DNA of 6,480 nucleotides from Oscillospiraceae bacterium (GTDB lineage: Bacteria > Bacillota > Clostridia > Oscillospirales > Acutalibacteraceae). A program made the position numbers and the translations under genes. Location: assembly GCA_902796295.1 (NCBI GenBank), contig CADBOL010000185.1, forward strand, positions 1-6,480, given 5' to 3'. Each line of letters begins with the position of its first letter. Position 1 is the stretch's first letter. This document shows positions 1-5,607 of this stretch, in pieces. The notes under the pieces were generated by a model that worked only from the letters and a program-made list of their open reading frames with translations, ran no database searches and was not told where the DNA came from.

Positions 1-12
1 CTGCTAATTTAC

Positions 13-32
13 GGCGCGGATGTATCCGCGCC
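13..32. repeat. GC-rich perfect palindrome (REP-like)
   Basis: Two 9-nt arms, GGCGCGGAT and ATCCGCGCC, flank a 2-nt centre (GT). As RNA this would form an 8-bp stem with a TGTA loop on either strand. On the plus strand it is followed by CTACTTTTG, a short interrupted T tract; on the minus strand by GTAAATTAG, with no useful T tract. It is therefore at best a weak terminator. Short palindromes of this composition between genes are often dispersed REP-type repeats in Clostridia. That it is dispersed here is inference, since only one copy is in the window. Confidence 0.6.
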
Positions 33-37
33 CTACT

Positions 38-56
38 TTTGTTCTTCGCTTAAATG
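38..56 (+). repeat. 19-bp direct repeat, copy 1
   Basis: The sequence TTTGTTCTTCGCTTAAATG is identical to positions 247-265, in the same orientation and offset by 209 bp. Identity stops exactly at both ends (the next base is T here and C in copy 2). It contains TCTTCGCTT (43-51), the reverse complement of AAGCGAAGA at 101-109 inside the intervening segment. Confidence 0.75.
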
Positions 57-81
57 TGCTTAATAAGGCGAAGCAGTTAAG

Positions 82-183
82 ATGAAGACGGCGTATTTTC
101 AAGCGAAGACAGTACTGAGGTACGGCGAGCGAGAAAAGACGCCGAAAACAGACAACATCAATAAAACCTGTACTATGTTTTAA
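82..183 (+). other. 33-codon ORF inside an intergenic repeat-like element (doubtful gene)
   Basis: An ATG at 82 opens a 33-codon plus-strand frame ending in TAA at 181-183. The product would begin MKTAYFQAKTVLRYGEREKT and is basic, with no signal peptide or membrane segment. Upstream, AAGGCGAAG is only a poor ribosome binding site. The frame lies over an imperfect inverted repeat: 89-100 pairs with 133-144, with 11 of 12 positions matched. It runs convergent to the operon. From memory, near-identical stretches occur repeatedly between genes in Oscillospirales genomes, which would favour a repeat or structured RNA over a translated gene. I could not verify this here. The coding status is uncertain. 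Confidence 0.3.
89..144. repeat. Imperfect inverted repeat / stem-loop with 32-nt loop
   Basis: CGGCGTATTTTC (89-100) pairs with GAAAAGACGCCG (133-144), with a single A/G mismatch. The loop contains a smaller GTAC-TGAG-GTAC hairpin (112-123), giving a nested structure. It sits about 130 nt past the stop of the last minus-strand gene. On the minus strand it is followed by TCTTCATC rather than a T run, so it is not a typical intrinsic terminator. It could protect a 3' end or be part of a mobile repeat. Confidence 0.5.
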
Positions 184-233
184 ATACTGCCGAATCTAAA
201 ACCGGATGATTATTTCGGGTTTACAATAAACAC

Positions 234-249
234 AAAAAACAGTCTGTTT
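234..249 (-). terminator. Weak candidate terminator of the minus-strand operon
   Basis: Read on the minus strand, AAACAGACTGTTTTTT begins 23 nt after the stop of the final operon gene. A short AT-rich stem (AAACA/TGTTT around a 3-nt loop) runs directly into six T residues. The stem is short and low in GC, so stability is doubtful. No better hairpin with a T tract is visible in 1-272. This is the most plausible operon end in view, but weakly supported. Confidence 0.3.
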
Positions 250-265
250 GTTCTTCGCTTAAATG
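247..265 (+). repeat. 19-bp direct repeat, copy 2
   Basis: This is an exact second copy of the 19-mer at 38-56, ending 7 nt before the stop codon of the minus-strand membrane protein gene. The two copies bracket about 190 bp (57-246). No terminal inverted repeats are visible at the inner edges, so a classical MITE with a target duplication is not demonstrated. Homologous deletion between the copies, or an insertion with an unusually long duplication, are both possible. Confidence 0.75.
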
Positions 266-272
266 CTTTGTC

Positions 273-866
273 TTATCGTATTGCGGCGACATAGATTTCT
301 CTGGTCGATGCCACAAAAACGAAGCATACATCGCCTGTTTTGATTCCCTCTTCATTGTTTGCTCTGCCTTTTTTGGCGCTCGGGAATTTTGCGACCACCT
401 GACCGCCGGTTCTGAGGATGACCTTTAAAAGGAACTGCCCCTCTCTGCCCTCGGCGCTTTTGACAAGGCGCATGTCGGCGACCTTGCCGACAGTCAGGGC
501 AACCGGGTCGGGCTTGAGGAATACGATGATATTATATATCAGCATTACAAGGAAAATGACCGCGGGGATAAGCGAGAGAATCGACAGATGGTCAAATCTG
601 TGTTTCCTCACGGATATTACAACCGTAAGGATGACGGAGACGGCAAACAGCGCCGCCATGATTCCGATGCTTTTTACGGCAAGGGAATTCTTTGTTTTTT
701 TATAAAGTCTGAGCCCGTTTGAGCGGTCAAACCTGATTCTTTCCTCTTTTGTGAATTTGAAAGCTTTGGGGTTAATTGCCCTGGGCCTGTCTTTGAGAAG
801 GAAGAAAACCGTCAGAGCCGCCGCGGCGAGTACCGCCGCTACGGGAAGAATAACATACAGAATCAA
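273..866 (-). CDS. Membrane protein of unknown function, three helices plus soluble C-terminal domain
   Basis: I do not recognise this 197-residue protein. Hydrophobic segments at about residues 2-24, 64-86 and 94-117 suggest three transmembrane helices. A basic linker (about 25-63) joins the first two. The last 78 residues are soluble and rich in alternating hydrophobic residues (FLLKVILRTGGQVVAKF, then a GDVCFVFV stretch), which looks like a small beta-rich domain. The start is TTG at 866, chosen because a strong AGGAAGG lies 7 nt upstream and no ATG is suitably placed. The gene begins 19 nt after the nadE stop and is the last gene of the apparent operon, so it is probably co-translated with nadE. 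The reading frame is intact. No catalytic motif is visible, and function is not inferred from context. Confidence 0.75.
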   Translation of the reverse strand: MILYVILPVAAVLAAAALTVFFLLKDRPRAINPKAFKFTKEERIRFDRSNGLRLYKKTKNSLAVKSIGIMAALFAVSVILTVVISVRKHRFDHLSILSLIPAVIFLVMLIYNIIVFLKPDPVALTVGKVADMRLVKSAEGREGQFLLKVILRTGGQVVAKFPSAKKGRANNEEGIKTGDVCFVFVASTREIYVAAIR

Positions 867-873
867 ACAATCA

Positions 874-880
874 CCTTCCT
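874..880 (-). promoter_or_regulatory. Ribosome binding site fixing a TTG start
   Basis: On the minus strand this reads AGGAAGG, 7 nt before the TTG at 866-864. It lies in the short gap after the nadE stop. Its extended context (CAGGAAGGTGAT) is identical to the site in front of the aldolase gene. Confidence 0.75.
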
Positions 881-885
881 GATTC

Positions 886-1620
886 TCAGATATCGGAGCT
901 GTCCGGCTTAAACTGCGGCCACATGGACAGCTTGAAAAGATTCATCTTATGCTTTTTGTCGATAAGGGCCTTGTGTTCCGGATTATCGATTTCACCGGTC
1001 CTGATGTACCGGTAAAGCTCGGCGTAGGTAAAGCCGAGATTATCCTCATCTGTTTTGCCGCAGAGGCCGTCGCTCGGCACCTTGTCAACAAGAACAGCGG
1101 GAAGCCCGAGAACTCTGCCTATCTGCTTGACTTCATCCACGGTCAGATGGTTAAGAGGGCCGAAATCGCCCGCGCCGTCGCCGTATCTGGTGGCGTAGCC
1201 GACCCAGTCTTCCGAGAGATTGCAGGTATTCGCAACCCTGCCGTTGAAGCACTGCGAAACCGCATAGAGAGTTGCCATACGGATTCTCGGAGCGAGATTG
1301 ACTCTGCTCTGCTCGCTCATTTCAAAGGGAATGGCATTCTTTACGCCCTCATAGGCATCGTGGATATTGACCTCATAGCTTCGTATGCCGAGATGATTCA
1401 CGAGAAGGCGGGCCATGTCGATATCCGCCTGCTCTCCGTTGGGCATGAGCACGCCGATGACTCTGTCTTTCCCGAGAGCCTCGACACAAAGAGCCGCGGT
1501 GATTGAGCTGTCTTTACCGCCGGATATTCCTATCACGGCATTGCAGCCGGGGCCGTTTTCCTCAAAGAAATCCCTTATCCACTGTACAACATCGTTTTTG
1601 ACTTTTTCAGCGTTAAACAT
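886..1620 (-). CDS. nadE: Ammonia-dependent NAD(+) synthetase
   Basis: This cytosolic enzyme makes the last step of NAD synthesis: deamido-NAD plus ATP and ammonia gives NAD, AMP and pyrophosphate. The 244-residue product starts directly with the synthetase domain and has no N-terminal nitrilase-type glutaminase domain, so it should use free ammonia. Visible hallmarks are the ATP-pyrophosphatase loop SGGKDS at 33-38, the NLSEDWVGYATRYGDGAGDF segment mid-protein, and PSDGLCGKTDEDNLGFTY near the C-terminus. These match the deamido-NAD/ATP site conserved in this family, and length is typical. Start ATG at 1620 has AAGGT 6 nt upstream; this site overlaps the TAA stop of the upstream kinase gene (TAAGGT), implying translational coupling. 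No other NAD gene is present, so its place after iolC may reflect shared transcription rather than a shared pathway. Confidence 0.95.
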   Translation of the reverse strand: MFNAEKVKNDVVQWIRDFFEENGPGCNAVIGISGGKDSSITAALCVEALGKDRVIGVLMPNGEQADIDMARLLVNHLGIRSYEVNIHDAYEGVKNAIPFEMSEQSRVNLAPRIRMATLYAVSQCFNGRVANTCNLSEDWVGYATRYGDGAGDFGPLNHLTVDEVKQIGRVLGLPAVLVDKVPSDGLCGKTDEDNLGFTYAELYRYIRTGEIDNPEHKALIDKKHKMNLFKLSMWPQFKPDSSDI

Positions 1621-1629
1621 AAAAATACC

Positions 1630-2649
1630 TTATTTGATCTTTTCGACAACTTCGCCGCTCTCGGGCTTGATGTTATCGATGAATTCCTGAACAGCCTGTG
1701 CCGACGGCATTGCCGCGGAGCAGGAGTGAGCGGATACAAGCATTGAGGCCGATGCGGTTGCAAATTCAAGCGCCTTGTCTATATCCTTGCCCTGAAGGAG
1801 CGAATAGATGAATGAGCTCGCATAGCCGTCGCCGCCGCCGAAGCCCTTGAGCATCTTTACGGGGAAGGGTTTGACTTTGTAGGCCGAGCCGTCATTCACA
1901 TAGGCGCAGGAACCCTCTTTGCCGTGTTTGATAATAACAATCTTGTTGCCGTAGGAGAACCAGCGGGCAGCCGATTCCTCATCGTTTGCGCAGATTCCCT
2001 CGAGCGACTCGGTGAGATCGAATTCCTCTCTCGAGCCGAGGATGATATCGCTGTTTTTGGCGGCGATTGAGTAATAGATTGAAATTTCGTCTTTATTCTT
2101 CCAGGTGTATGACCTGTAATCGATGTCGAATATCACGACAACGCCGTTTTTCTTCGCGAGGAAAAGAGTCTTGAGAGCCGCCTCTCTCGAGGGGGAGGTG
2201 CACAGCGCCGTGCCCGAAATGACAACGGCCTTTGCCTGCTTTATATAATCCTCGTCAACATCGTCAACGCAGACCTGTAAGTCCGCGACACCGTCGCGAT
2301 ACATAAGGATGCTGCTCTGTGTGGGGGAGAGGATTTCGGTGAAGGTGAGGCCGAGATTTTCCCCGTTTGTGCATCTGAAGATGTGTGATGTGTCGATGCC
2401 GTCGGCTTTGAAATAATTCTCGACATAGTCGCCGAACTGATCATCGGAAACTCTTGCGATAAAGCCGCATTTTGCGCCGAGGCGTGCAAGGCCGACCGCG
2501 ATATTCGCGGGTGAGCCGCCGACATATTTATTGAAGTTTGAGCTCTCGCTCAGGGGCATATTCATATCTGTGGGATTAAAGTCAATGGCAACCCTGCCGA
2601 TGGGGATGACGTCGATTGGTTTTGTGCTGTCAAAACTGATTATGCTCAT
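1630..2649 (-). CDS. iolC: 5-dehydro-2-deoxygluconokinase (IolC-type PfkB sugar kinase)
   Basis: This is a PfkB/ribokinase-family kinase of 339 residues. IolC phosphorylates 5-dehydro-2-deoxy-D-gluconate at C6 during myo-inositol degradation, using ATP. Motifs in order: the substrate-side GGSPANIAVGLARLG at 44-58; SGTALCTSPSREA at about 145-156, characteristic of IolC; FDIDYR at 174-179; IVIIKHGKEGSCAY at about 237-250; and the anion-hole/catalytic motif FGGGDGYASSF at 270-280, where D274 is the expected base. The usual GAGD is GGGD here, a conservative change. Start ATG at 2649 follows GAGGT by 6 nt, immediately after the aldolase stop (TAAGAGGT). The adjacent class II aldolase fits as the next enzyme. 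Other PfkB sugar-acid kinases are a possible alternative, but the overall motif pattern favours IolC. Confidence 0.88.
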   Translation of the reverse strand: MSIISFDSTKPIDVIPIGRVAIDFNPTDMNMPLSESSNFNKYVGGSPANIAVGLARLGAKCGFIARVSDDQFGDYVENYFKADGIDTSHIFRCTNGENLGLTFTEILSPTQSSILMYRDGVADLQVCVDDVDEDYIKQAKAVVISGTALCTSPSREAALKTLFLAKKNGVVVIFDIDYRSYTWKNKDEISIYYSIAAKNSDIILGSREEFDLTESLEGICANDEESAARWFSYGNKIVIIKHGKEGSCAYVNDGSAYKVKPFPVKMLKGFGGGDGYASSFIYSLLQGKDIDKALEFATASASMLVSAHSCSAAMPSAQAVQEFIDNIKPESGEVVEKIK

Positions 2650-2660
2650 AATAATACCTC

Positions 2661-3506
2661 TTATGCTTTCCCGGCGCAGCCGAATATTTCTATATGTTTC
2701 ATTGCGTTTATATAAGCGCCCTCAACCTCTTTTGCCTGCAGGTCATAGTAGCCGGAAATAACAGAGCTTTCATAGGCCTGTCTGACCGTCCTCTCGACGC
2801 TGTCAAAGGTTGCCGTGGCGATATTGATTTTATGGATTCCGAGACTTATGCACTTTCTGAAATCATCCGGTTCTATGCCGGTCCCTCCGTGAAGAACGAG
2901 AGGAACGGGGACGAGAGACGCGGTTTTTTCAAGGATATCAAATCTGAGCTTCGGCGCCTGCTTATAGTTTCCGTGAGCGTTTCCTATCGCGACAGCTATT
3001 GCATCCGCCTTCGTTCTCTCATAGAATTCAAGCGCCTGTGCCGGAGAGGTGCAGTTAATCGCTATATCCTCGCTGCCGTCTTCGCTGCCGCCGACACAGC
3101 CGATTTCACCCTCGCAGGTGGCGCCGTATTTTTTCGCGAGATCATTCACTCTGCGCGTATGGTTGCAGTTTTCTTCAAACGGCAGGTGCGAGCCGTCAAA
3201 CATCACGCTCGAGAAGCCGATATCAAGCGCCTGATTGATTTTTTCAAAGGTTTTGCCGTGATCGAAGTGAACGGCGACGGGCATCGGTGAATTCTTTGCC
3301 GCCGCCACCATGAGCGGGCCGATTGCTTCAAGCGGAGACTGCTTGAGTCTCACTTCGGCTATCTGTATGATTGCGGGGCTCCTTGTTTCTTCGACCGCCT
3401 GCAGTACACCGAGCACCATTTCCATATTGGCCACGCTGAAGCTGCCTACGGCGTATTTATTCTTCTTTGCCTCGCGGAGCAGTTCTTCCATTTTTACGAG
3501 CGGCAT
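2661..3506 (-). CDS. Class II (zinc) ketose-bisphosphate aldolase, probably IolJ-like
   Basis: This 281-residue protein has the full class II aldolase pattern. VHFDHGKT (79-86) carries D82, the expected catalytic acid, and zinc ligand H83. FDGSHLPFEEN (103-113) is the family signature, E134 sits in EGEIGCVGG, H178 in GNAHGNY and H206 in VLHGGTGI are the other zinc ligands, and KINIAT (227-231) binds the substrate phosphate. The N-terminus MPLVKMEELL resembles FbaA/IolJ proteins, supporting the ATG at 3506. An AGGAAGG lies 9 nt upstream, inside the end of the preceding gene, with which it overlaps by 50 nt. Adjacent to iolC, the likely substrate is 6-phospho-5-dehydro-2-deoxygluconate, giving DHAP and malonate semialdehyde. 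Fructose- or tagatose-1,6-bisphosphate cannot be excluded by motif, so no symbol is given. Confidence 0.88.
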   Translation of the reverse strand: MPLVKMEELLREAKKNKYAVGSFSVANMEMVLGVLQAVEETRSPAIIQIAEVRLKQSPLEAIGPLMVAAAKNSPMPVAVHFDHGKTFEKINQALDIGFSSVMFDGSHLPFEENCNHTRRVNDLAKKYGATCEGEIGCVGGSEDGSEDIAINCTSPAQALEFYERTKADAIAVAIGNAHGNYKQAPKLRFDILEKTASLVPVPLVLHGGTGIEPDDFRKCISLGIHKINIATATFDSVERTVRQAYESSVISGYYDLQAKEVEGAYINAMKHIEIFGCAGKA

Positions 3507-4641
3507 CCGGTATCACCTTCCTGTTATATGTCAGCGCACATATCACGCTCGTGAGCGGGAGGGTCATAAGCATGCCCATACTGCCGGCAAGCGCCTGCAG
3601 GATTTCCGCCACGATTTTTTCTTTGTTTACAACCTGTGAGAGATTTGCGTTGTATGATACATAGAGCAGCACACAGGTCAGGGAGCTGCCTATGTAGGCG
3701 AGCACAAGCGTGTTTGCCATTGTGCCCATCATATCGCCGCCTATTGTAAAGCCCGATTTCATCAGCTCGCGCGGGCTTATATGCGGCGATTTCTTTTTGA
3801 GCTCATAGAGCGATGACGAGATTGACATTGACACATCCATCACGGCGCCGAGAGCTCCTATGATTATCATAGCAAATATTATGCCCTTCATATCTATCGG
3901 ATTATCGGGGTGCAGCTGATAGAGATATATGGACTCCTCTTCAAGAAGGCCCGTCATATTGAGAAATTTATCCGCGATTACCGTTATAAGCCCGGCACAG
4001 ATTACTCCGCTCAGGCATCCTGCGGCGGCGCAGAGAGTCTTTTTACTGAAGCCGCTTATGATTGAGAGGGTCATCACGGTGATATAAAGGCAGATAAGTA
4101 TGCTCCAGAGATAAATATTCCTGCCGTCAAGTATCGCGGGCAGAAGCACCGCGAAAACGGCGATGCAGGTGAGCCCCAGAGAAACGACGGTTTTGAGTCC
4201 CTGTGTCTTTGAAAACAGGATGACAAGTATGCAGAAAACGGCGCCGAGCCATATCAGCGGAGTGATTCTCACATAATCTCCGAAATAATAGGAGGTCACG
4301 CTGTTTTCCGTGTATGCCTCAATAAGGATTTTGTCTCCCACACGCACTTCGCGGGGGCTGAAGGCATAGGATTTGTCGATTTCCTGAATGACGTTGAGAG
4401 TTTTTCCTCTCAGCGATGTATTCAGGGCGCGGGCGGTGAAATCGATTCTGACATTTGCTCCCTCGCCTGTTGCGTTGACGGAGCTGACATTTACGATATC
4501 GAGCACGCTTGCTTTTATTGTGCCGCCCTCCATTTCTCCCTTGAAGACGGATCCGTCACCCACAACATAAGCATAGGCGGCGATAATTATAACAAGAGAA
4601 ATGACGGCGGCAATTATCTGCCGGACAGTTTGCTTTTTCAT
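3457..4641 (-). CDS. YibE/F-family multi-pass membrane protein
   Basis: This is a 394-residue integral membrane protein of the YibE/F-like family, whose biochemical role is not established. An N-terminal signal-anchor helix (about 7-27) is followed by an approximately 100-residue extracytoplasmic beta-rich domain (29-126, including VRVGDKILIEAY). About seven further helices follow, near 127-145, 148-170, 176-196, 201-224, 253-275, 307-329 and 344-371. Family hallmarks are IGALGAVMDVSMSISSSLYE (261-280) and SGFTIGGDMMGTMANTLVLA (296-315), where the conserved small and acidic residues lie in or beside membrane helices. The charged C-terminus (RKNGRTAPRGKEE) is encoded over the aldolase start. 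Start ATG at 4641 has only a weak GGTAA site, 16 nt after the lipid kinase stop. Length matches fused YibE/F proteins of Firmicutes. Confidence 0.88.
   Translation of the reverse strand: MKKQTVRQIIAAVISLVIIIAAYAYVVGDGSVFKGEMEGGTIKASVLDIVNVSSVNATGEGANVRIDFTARALNTSLRGKTLNVIQEIDKSYAFSPREVRVGDKILIEAYTENSVTSYYFGDYVRITPLIWLGAVFCILVILFSKTQGLKTVVSLGLTCIAVFAVLLPAILDGRNIYLWSILICLYITVMTLSIISGFSKKTLCAAAGCLSGVICAGLITVIADKFLNMTGLLEEESIYLYQLHPDNPIDMKGIIFAMIIIGALGAVMDVSMSISSSLYELKKKSPHISPRELMKSGFTIGGDMMGTMANTLVLAYIGSSLTCVLLYVSYNANLSQVVNKEKIVAEILQALAGSMGMLMTLPLTSVICALTYNRKVIPDAARKNGRTAPRGKEE
3516..3522 (-). promoter_or_regulatory. Aldolase ribosome binding site inside the yibE/F coding end
   Basis: On the minus strand AGGAAGG lies 9 nt before the aldolase ATG at 3506 and is read simultaneously as codons of the YibE/F C-terminus. 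Its strength supports the 3506 start, rather than a later ATG at 3491 that lacks a comparable site. It thereby supports a genuine 50-nt overlap. Confidence 0.75.
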
Positions 4642-4657
4642 TGTTTTACCGTTTGTA

Positions 4658-5584
4658 TTATTTTGCGGCCGGTGTGAATTTCGCTGTGCGCGGAATCAGG
4701 AATTTAATTCCTTTTTCAATCAGCTCAAATGTTGCATCGGTGACATACTGGCACTCGCCGTCAACATTTACGGCGGCGGGAGTCACCGCGTGGATTTTGA
4801 TATTTTTGCCTCTCTTGAAATGGGTGATATCCCAGTCAAGATGCTCACCCTTCTTATAGGGCTCAAGGAGTGAGACAAGCTTCATGCGGCTGACCTTGCT
4901 CTCAACGAGGACCACATCAAGCAGCCCGTCATCGGGAATGGCGAGGGGAGCGGCTCTGAAGCCTCCGCCGTAATAGCTCGCATTGCCTATGAAGCAGAAG
5001 AGAGCGTCAAGAGTTACGGGCGGCTCATCATCTATGGTTATTGTGAATCTGTTTTTGAATTTCCTTGCGATTGCGTAAAGGCAGCCGATATAGTAGGCAC
5101 CCTCGCCCGTGACAAGAGGATATTTTTTGATGGAGCCCTGCTTTGCGCAGACCTCGGCATCCATACCCATCGAGCACTGGTTTATCGCAATTTCATCGCC
5201 GCACTTGATAAGGTCGAGAGTCGCGACGGTGCCGTTTATCTGGTCTTCAAGATTGAGGAAATCCTCTTTGGTGCCGAAATATCTTACAAAATCATTGCCC
5301 GAGCCCAGGGGGACTACGGCAACCTCGACATTGTCAAATCCGTATGCGCCGTTTACAACCTCATAGAGTGTGCCGTCACCGCCGCAGGCATAGAATCTGA
5401 GCTCTTCGCCTGACGCGGCGCGCTCTTTGACAAACTTGATGCCGTCGCCTCTGCCCTTGGTGGGGTATATTTCATAATCAAGAGAATACTTTGCGCATAC
5501 TTCCTCAATGCGGGGCTTGATAAAATCCATCGCTTTGTTTTTGCCCTGGCCCGCCGCGGGGTTAACTACAAAAATATGTTTCAT
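4658..5584 (-). CDS. Diacylglycerol kinase-type lipid kinase (DgkB/YegS family)
   Basis: A soluble or membrane-associated kinase of 308 residues with the diacylglycerol kinase catalytic fold. Members phosphorylate diacylglycerol or related lipids with ATP; in Firmicutes DgkB recycles diacylglycerol released by lipoteichoic acid synthesis. Visible motifs (numbered from the ATG at 5584): NPAAGQGKNK (8-17), the nucleotide-binding GGDGTLYEVVNG (68-79), PLGSGNDF (92-99), GGGFRAAPLAIPDDGLLDVV (206-225) with the expected catalytic aspartate in PDDG, and NVDGE (273-277). A GTG at 5593 in frame would add three residues, but it forms part of the GGAG ribosome binding site that lies 8 nt before the ATG at 5584, so the ATG is preferred. 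It sits between the lipoprotein and YibE/F genes, an envelope-related context. The lipid substrate is not determined by sequence. Confidence 0.9.
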   Translation of the reverse strand: MKHIFVVNPAAGQGKNKAMDFIKPRIEEVCAKYSLDYEIYPTKGRGDGIKFVKERAASGEELRFYACGGDGTLYEVVNGAYGFDNVEVAVVPLGSGNDFVRYFGTKEDFLNLEDQINGTVATLDLIKCGDEIAINQCSMGMDAEVCAKQGSIKKYPLVTGEGAYYIGCLYAIARKFKNRFTITIDDEPPVTLDALFCFIGNASYYGGGFRAAPLAIPDDGLLDVVLVESKVSRMKLVSLLEPYKKGEHLDWDITHFKRGKNIKIHAVTPAAVNVDGECQYVTDATFELIEKGIKFLIPRTAKFTPAAK

Positions 5585-5590
5585 TTCATT

Positions 5591-5596
5591 CACTCC
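5591..5596 (-). promoter_or_regulatory. Ribosome binding site deciding the lipid kinase start
   Basis: The minus strand reads GGAGTG. GGAG at 5596-5593 is 8 nt before the ATG at 5584, and its last G plus TG form the in-frame GTG at 5593-5591. A ribosome cannot sensibly use the GTG as start with this site, so the ATG is favoured. Confidence 0.7.
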
Positions 5597-5607
5597 GATT
5601 CTGTAAT

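Noticed and set aside
39..66. Possible plus-strand promoter (TTGTTC, 15-16 nt, TTAATA/TAATAA) before the small ORF
   Set aside because: The -10 and -35 matches are poor, spacing is short, and part of the sequence belongs to the repeated 19-mer. Chance is likely in AT-rich intergenic DNA.
199..222. Hairpin AAACC...GGTTT as operon terminator
   Set aside because: The stem is only 5 bp with a large loop, and no T run follows on the minus strand.
38..265. CRISPR array or classical MITE
   Set aside because: There are only two direct repeat copies 209 bp apart, with no regular spacers and no terminal inverted repeats at the inner edges.
949..1506. Plus-strand open frame (185 codons) opposite nadE
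   Set aside because: nadE on the minus strand shows unmistakable family motifs across this whole stretch, and the opposite frame resembles no family.
2694..3290. Long plus-strand open frame (198 codons) opposite the aldolase gene
   Set aside because: It is fully antisense to a gene with complete catalytic motifs. The composition of the translated frame looks like a shadow, and no ribosome binding site supports it.
5582..5593. GTG at 5593 as start of the lipid kinase
   Set aside because: The GTG overlaps the GGAG ribosome binding site that is correctly spaced for the ATG at 5584, and the three extra residues are not needed by the fold.
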